64,000 bases of DNA, from contig CM029134.1 in assembly GCA_016859345.1 (NCBI GenBank), positions 13,172,060-13,236,059 of the forward strand, in the 5' to 3' direction. The position numbers were made by a program, and so were the translations under genes. Below are positions 61,527 to 64,000 of this stretch, in pieces. Every line of letters begins with the position of its first letter. Position 1 is the first letter of the stretch. The notes below the pieces were generated by a model. That model did no database searches. It worked only from the letters and a program-made list of their open reading frames with translations, and was not told the origin of the DNA. Source of the stretch: Istiophorus platypterus (taxonomy: Eukaryota; Chordata; Actinopteri; Istiophoriformes; Istiophoridae).

Positions 61527-62722
61527 GTTTTCCAAACATTTATTCCTGAAGTGACCCTTATTGTGCCCTAAAGCGAACGGAAAACTTCTTTTAAAATACA
61601 AACATCCTTCAGGGACACAAAATATTCCTCCCTCCTTCTCTGGCCTTGAGTCTACTGCCCAAAAAACCAGTGACACATATGGTGACAAAAAAAAAAAAAC
61701 AACAAACTGATTCAACAGACCCTAGGGAGGTCTTACATTTCCTTCCCTCCCATGAGCACTCCACCGTTTGGCCCCCACCACAAAAAGCCATCCTGCTATT
61801 TGATGTTCCACGAAAAGCAATTAGCTGGTCGCATTTCTGCATGTAAATGAAATGACTTGTTTCCATGGAACCTGCAGGACCTCAAAGACATATTCCTGCT
61901 GCTGGCGCATGTGACGTGAGGTCTGCCAGCATTAACATTTGATAAGAGGGGTCGTTTACAACTCCCAGCTGCTTGCCAGCACCAGACAGTGACCTTTCAA
62001 ACAACAGTAAATTTTACAGACCTTTAAAAAAAAAAAAAAGCGCCCTGCCTCGCCCATGCTCAGTCTCATCATCTCTAATGATTTCCTAGTTTTTTACCAT
62101 GGCACATGTAGGTGTTTCTTCTCCCTTTACATAGCCTCACCCACGCAAAGATATCCCTCCATTCCTCCTGCTTGATATTTCAATTCACGCCCCCCACTGT
62201 CTGGATTATTACTCATGAGGAGCTTATTTATTTATTCTTTTTTTATTTCTGCAGAGACACATTCTTCACCAAGCTCTATTGGGTTACATGGTGAGGTGAG
62301 TTTTTCCTCTTGCTTCTTTTCTCACAGATTGCCTGTCTGCCTCCATGGTTGTCAAAACACAACCTCTGTACACACCTATTGCTAAAGCATTGAATTAGAA
62401 GGATTATGACAGTGACTGATTTTCATCACTGGTCAGCAGTTTATCATCCCTGCGGTAAATCCCACTTAACACAATTTGTTCATTTGAATTAAAAAAGGGT
62501 GGTGCCAAATGATGCTTGATGGAGAACAAGGAATAGATTAGGGCGAACAGTACACAGACTCATTCAAAAGCAGATGCAGAGGCTGCTGAAAAGGAAAAAG
62601 GATGGGCAGCACAAATCTGCAATGATACAAAAAACCTTGAGAGGTACAATACTCTTACATGGGGGTTAAAAAAAAGCAAAGCAGCCATTGTATACGTGCA
62701 GCTCATTCTATTATCCCTTTCA

Positions 62723-62736
62723 CTTGCCATGGCAAC
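62723..62736. promoter_or_regulatory. RFX X-box motif
   Basis: CTTGCCATGGCAAC matches the full RFX palindrome GTTGCCATGGCAAC at 13 of 14 positions, the best X-box in the window. Confidence 0.5.
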
Positions 62737-64000
62737 AGCATGTCCAACAGTTTTTGTTCTTTCCTTTTTCGAAATCCCTCAATCTGCCATGGTGTTCAAA
62801 CTCAGCTGTTAATCAGTAAAAGTTTTAAGTGGCTTTATATGAGGGTCATAAAAAGTCAAACATAAATCTGTCTACCGCTGCTATCACGTCACGATCGTGA
62901 TACACTGTCACCCCGATGGCAGGAGCAGGGCACAAACCGTGTGTCTGATCTCAACCAGATACTGCATTACTGCCACCATTACCAGCAGTTATATTTCACT
63001 TTACTCTGAAATTAGTTGCTTGAGACCTTTCGGTCTGTTGATTTTTTTTTTCCCCCAGTCAATCAACTTAAGTGTTTAAACCGTAAACGATGAAGAAAAT
63101 CGTAAACAATACCCATCGCAAGTCCATAGAGGCTGAAGTGACATATACATATTGTTCAAAATCCAAGGTTATTTCACTTATGATTGAATAAAAACTGAGA
63201 AAATTTGTTCTTACATTTGCTTCTCATCTTTAAGTATATGTAAATATCAAATAATGGCATTGTTTCTTGATAGATGACTTAATCAATTAACTGTCTATAT
63301 TTTCTCCTTAAATCCCTTAAAAAGCCACTTCTTTTATAAGTCTTCTTTAGTATTGTAAAGTAATTGGCACATCATCTCACATCTATCTCTCCTTTCTTTT
63401 GTCTAAACTAAACTCGACGTGGCCTAATCTGACAAAGTAGTAAACAAAGAGCAGTCCTTTTGAAAAATAGGTTTTTTTCTTTTTCTCTTACTGGCTCTTT
63501 CAACTGTATTTCACCATCTCCAACAGTATAATATGAATAATGTAAATACATCTCCGTGCATCCACTGCGCTGAGAAGCCTTAAAAGTACAATTTCAAATT
63601 AAAGATTTCTAGATTTCTCTAGAGAGATTAGATTTGACTTGTGCTGCACATAATTAATTTCAATTGATCATAAACCTTATTTAGAACTGGTATTTAAACA
63701 TTATGATTCTTTTCAGATGGACAGCAGATAAAATATTATCTTACATGCCACAGAAAATCCTTTCAGTGGTTTTACATTGTACAGATATAGTGCAGCAAGG
63801 CCAACTCCTCAGCATATCAACATGGTTTCAACACCTTTCAGCACACACTGCCATCTGTATAGCCAGAGGTCAATCAATCTTTTTGACTCTACCTTGCCTT
63901 TTGTCACAGCAAGTGGGATTTGAGAAATCTCTGTAAAAACACAGGAAGACTTTTTCTGGCAGATTTATCTGCTTTACCACAATACAAAGAGCTCCCACAT

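Larger units (their letters stand above)
51650..64000. other. Right-hand gene desert, possibly rich in conserved non-coding elements
   Basis: No gene recognised. From about 55.9 to 62.3 kb the composition is less AT-rich and less repetitive than elsewhere, with many homeodomain-type TAAT and compound motif stretches, like deserts beside developmental genes. It includes a CTCF-like site (60262-60277), an X-box (62723-62736), a GA-rich run (about 60355-60420), an (AAAAC)n-like tract (about 57709-57741) and an AC microsatellite. The longest ORF in the window (minus strand 59977-60609) crosses the GA-rich run and is not credible. Confidence 0.35.

Noticed and set aside
6100..64000. Genes expected from mammalian synteny (PRPS1, FRMPD3, MID2)
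   Set aside because: I compared the ORFs with what I remember of PRPS1, FRMPD3 and MID2 and saw no matching exon. The neighbours must lie outside the window, or synteny differs.
1..64000. CRISPR arrays, operons, bacterial or viral genes, rRNA or intact tRNA genes
   Set aside because: None seen. The sequence is vertebrate in character with spliced genes and microsatellites.

Overview
The window is ray-finned fish DNA, most likely from a percomorph-type teleost. It carries one gene I recognise with confidence: tsc22d3 (GILZ, glucocorticoid-induced leucine zipper) on the + strand at 2855-4621, in three short exons with canonical splice sites. The fish assignment rests on small introns (584 and 685 bp), a His/Gln-rich tail replacing the Pro/Glu-rich mammalian tail, abundant (TG)n and (AAAT)n microsatellites, and at least one dispersed repeat (about 21009-21298) that I recognise from teleost genomes.

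Layout. 1-2560 is 5' flank, or the intron of a longer isoform starting left of the window. About 2560-3250 is a CpG-rich promoter, first exon and start of intron 1, with a perfect CRE (TGACGTCA) at 2569-2576, an A-rich ATG-free leader, and the start codon at 2855. The 3' UTR runs to an AATAAA at 6057-6062. From about 6.1 kb to 64 kb there is no gene I can name. That 58 kb holds microsatellites, repeat fragments, several strong inverted repeats, transcription-factor motif matches and a few short exon-like islands. The far right (about 55.9-62.3 kb) reads like a conserved non-coding-element-rich desert, but no alignment was possible.

How it may work together. GILZ is a classic glucocorticoid, cAMP and FoxO target. 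By eye the window holds two good glucocorticoid response elements downstream of the gene (13390-13404, a near-perfect palindrome, and 51529-51543), a CRE at the promoter, and forkhead motifs about 0.9 kb upstream of the start. A second motif cluster (CRE, ETS, CArG box) lies at 32030-32214, close to an orphan CpG-rich patch at about 33165-33380. Long-range control of tsc22d3 from these sites is inference. The other main observations are a 20-bp perfect hairpin overlapping a four-run G-quadruplex motif (8917-8972), a diverged 0.2-kb repeat pair, four RFX X-box-like palindromes and a strong CTCF-like match.

Limits. Everything was read by eye. Motif scans are not exhaustive, and the exon-like islands could be chance or conserved non-coding DNA.
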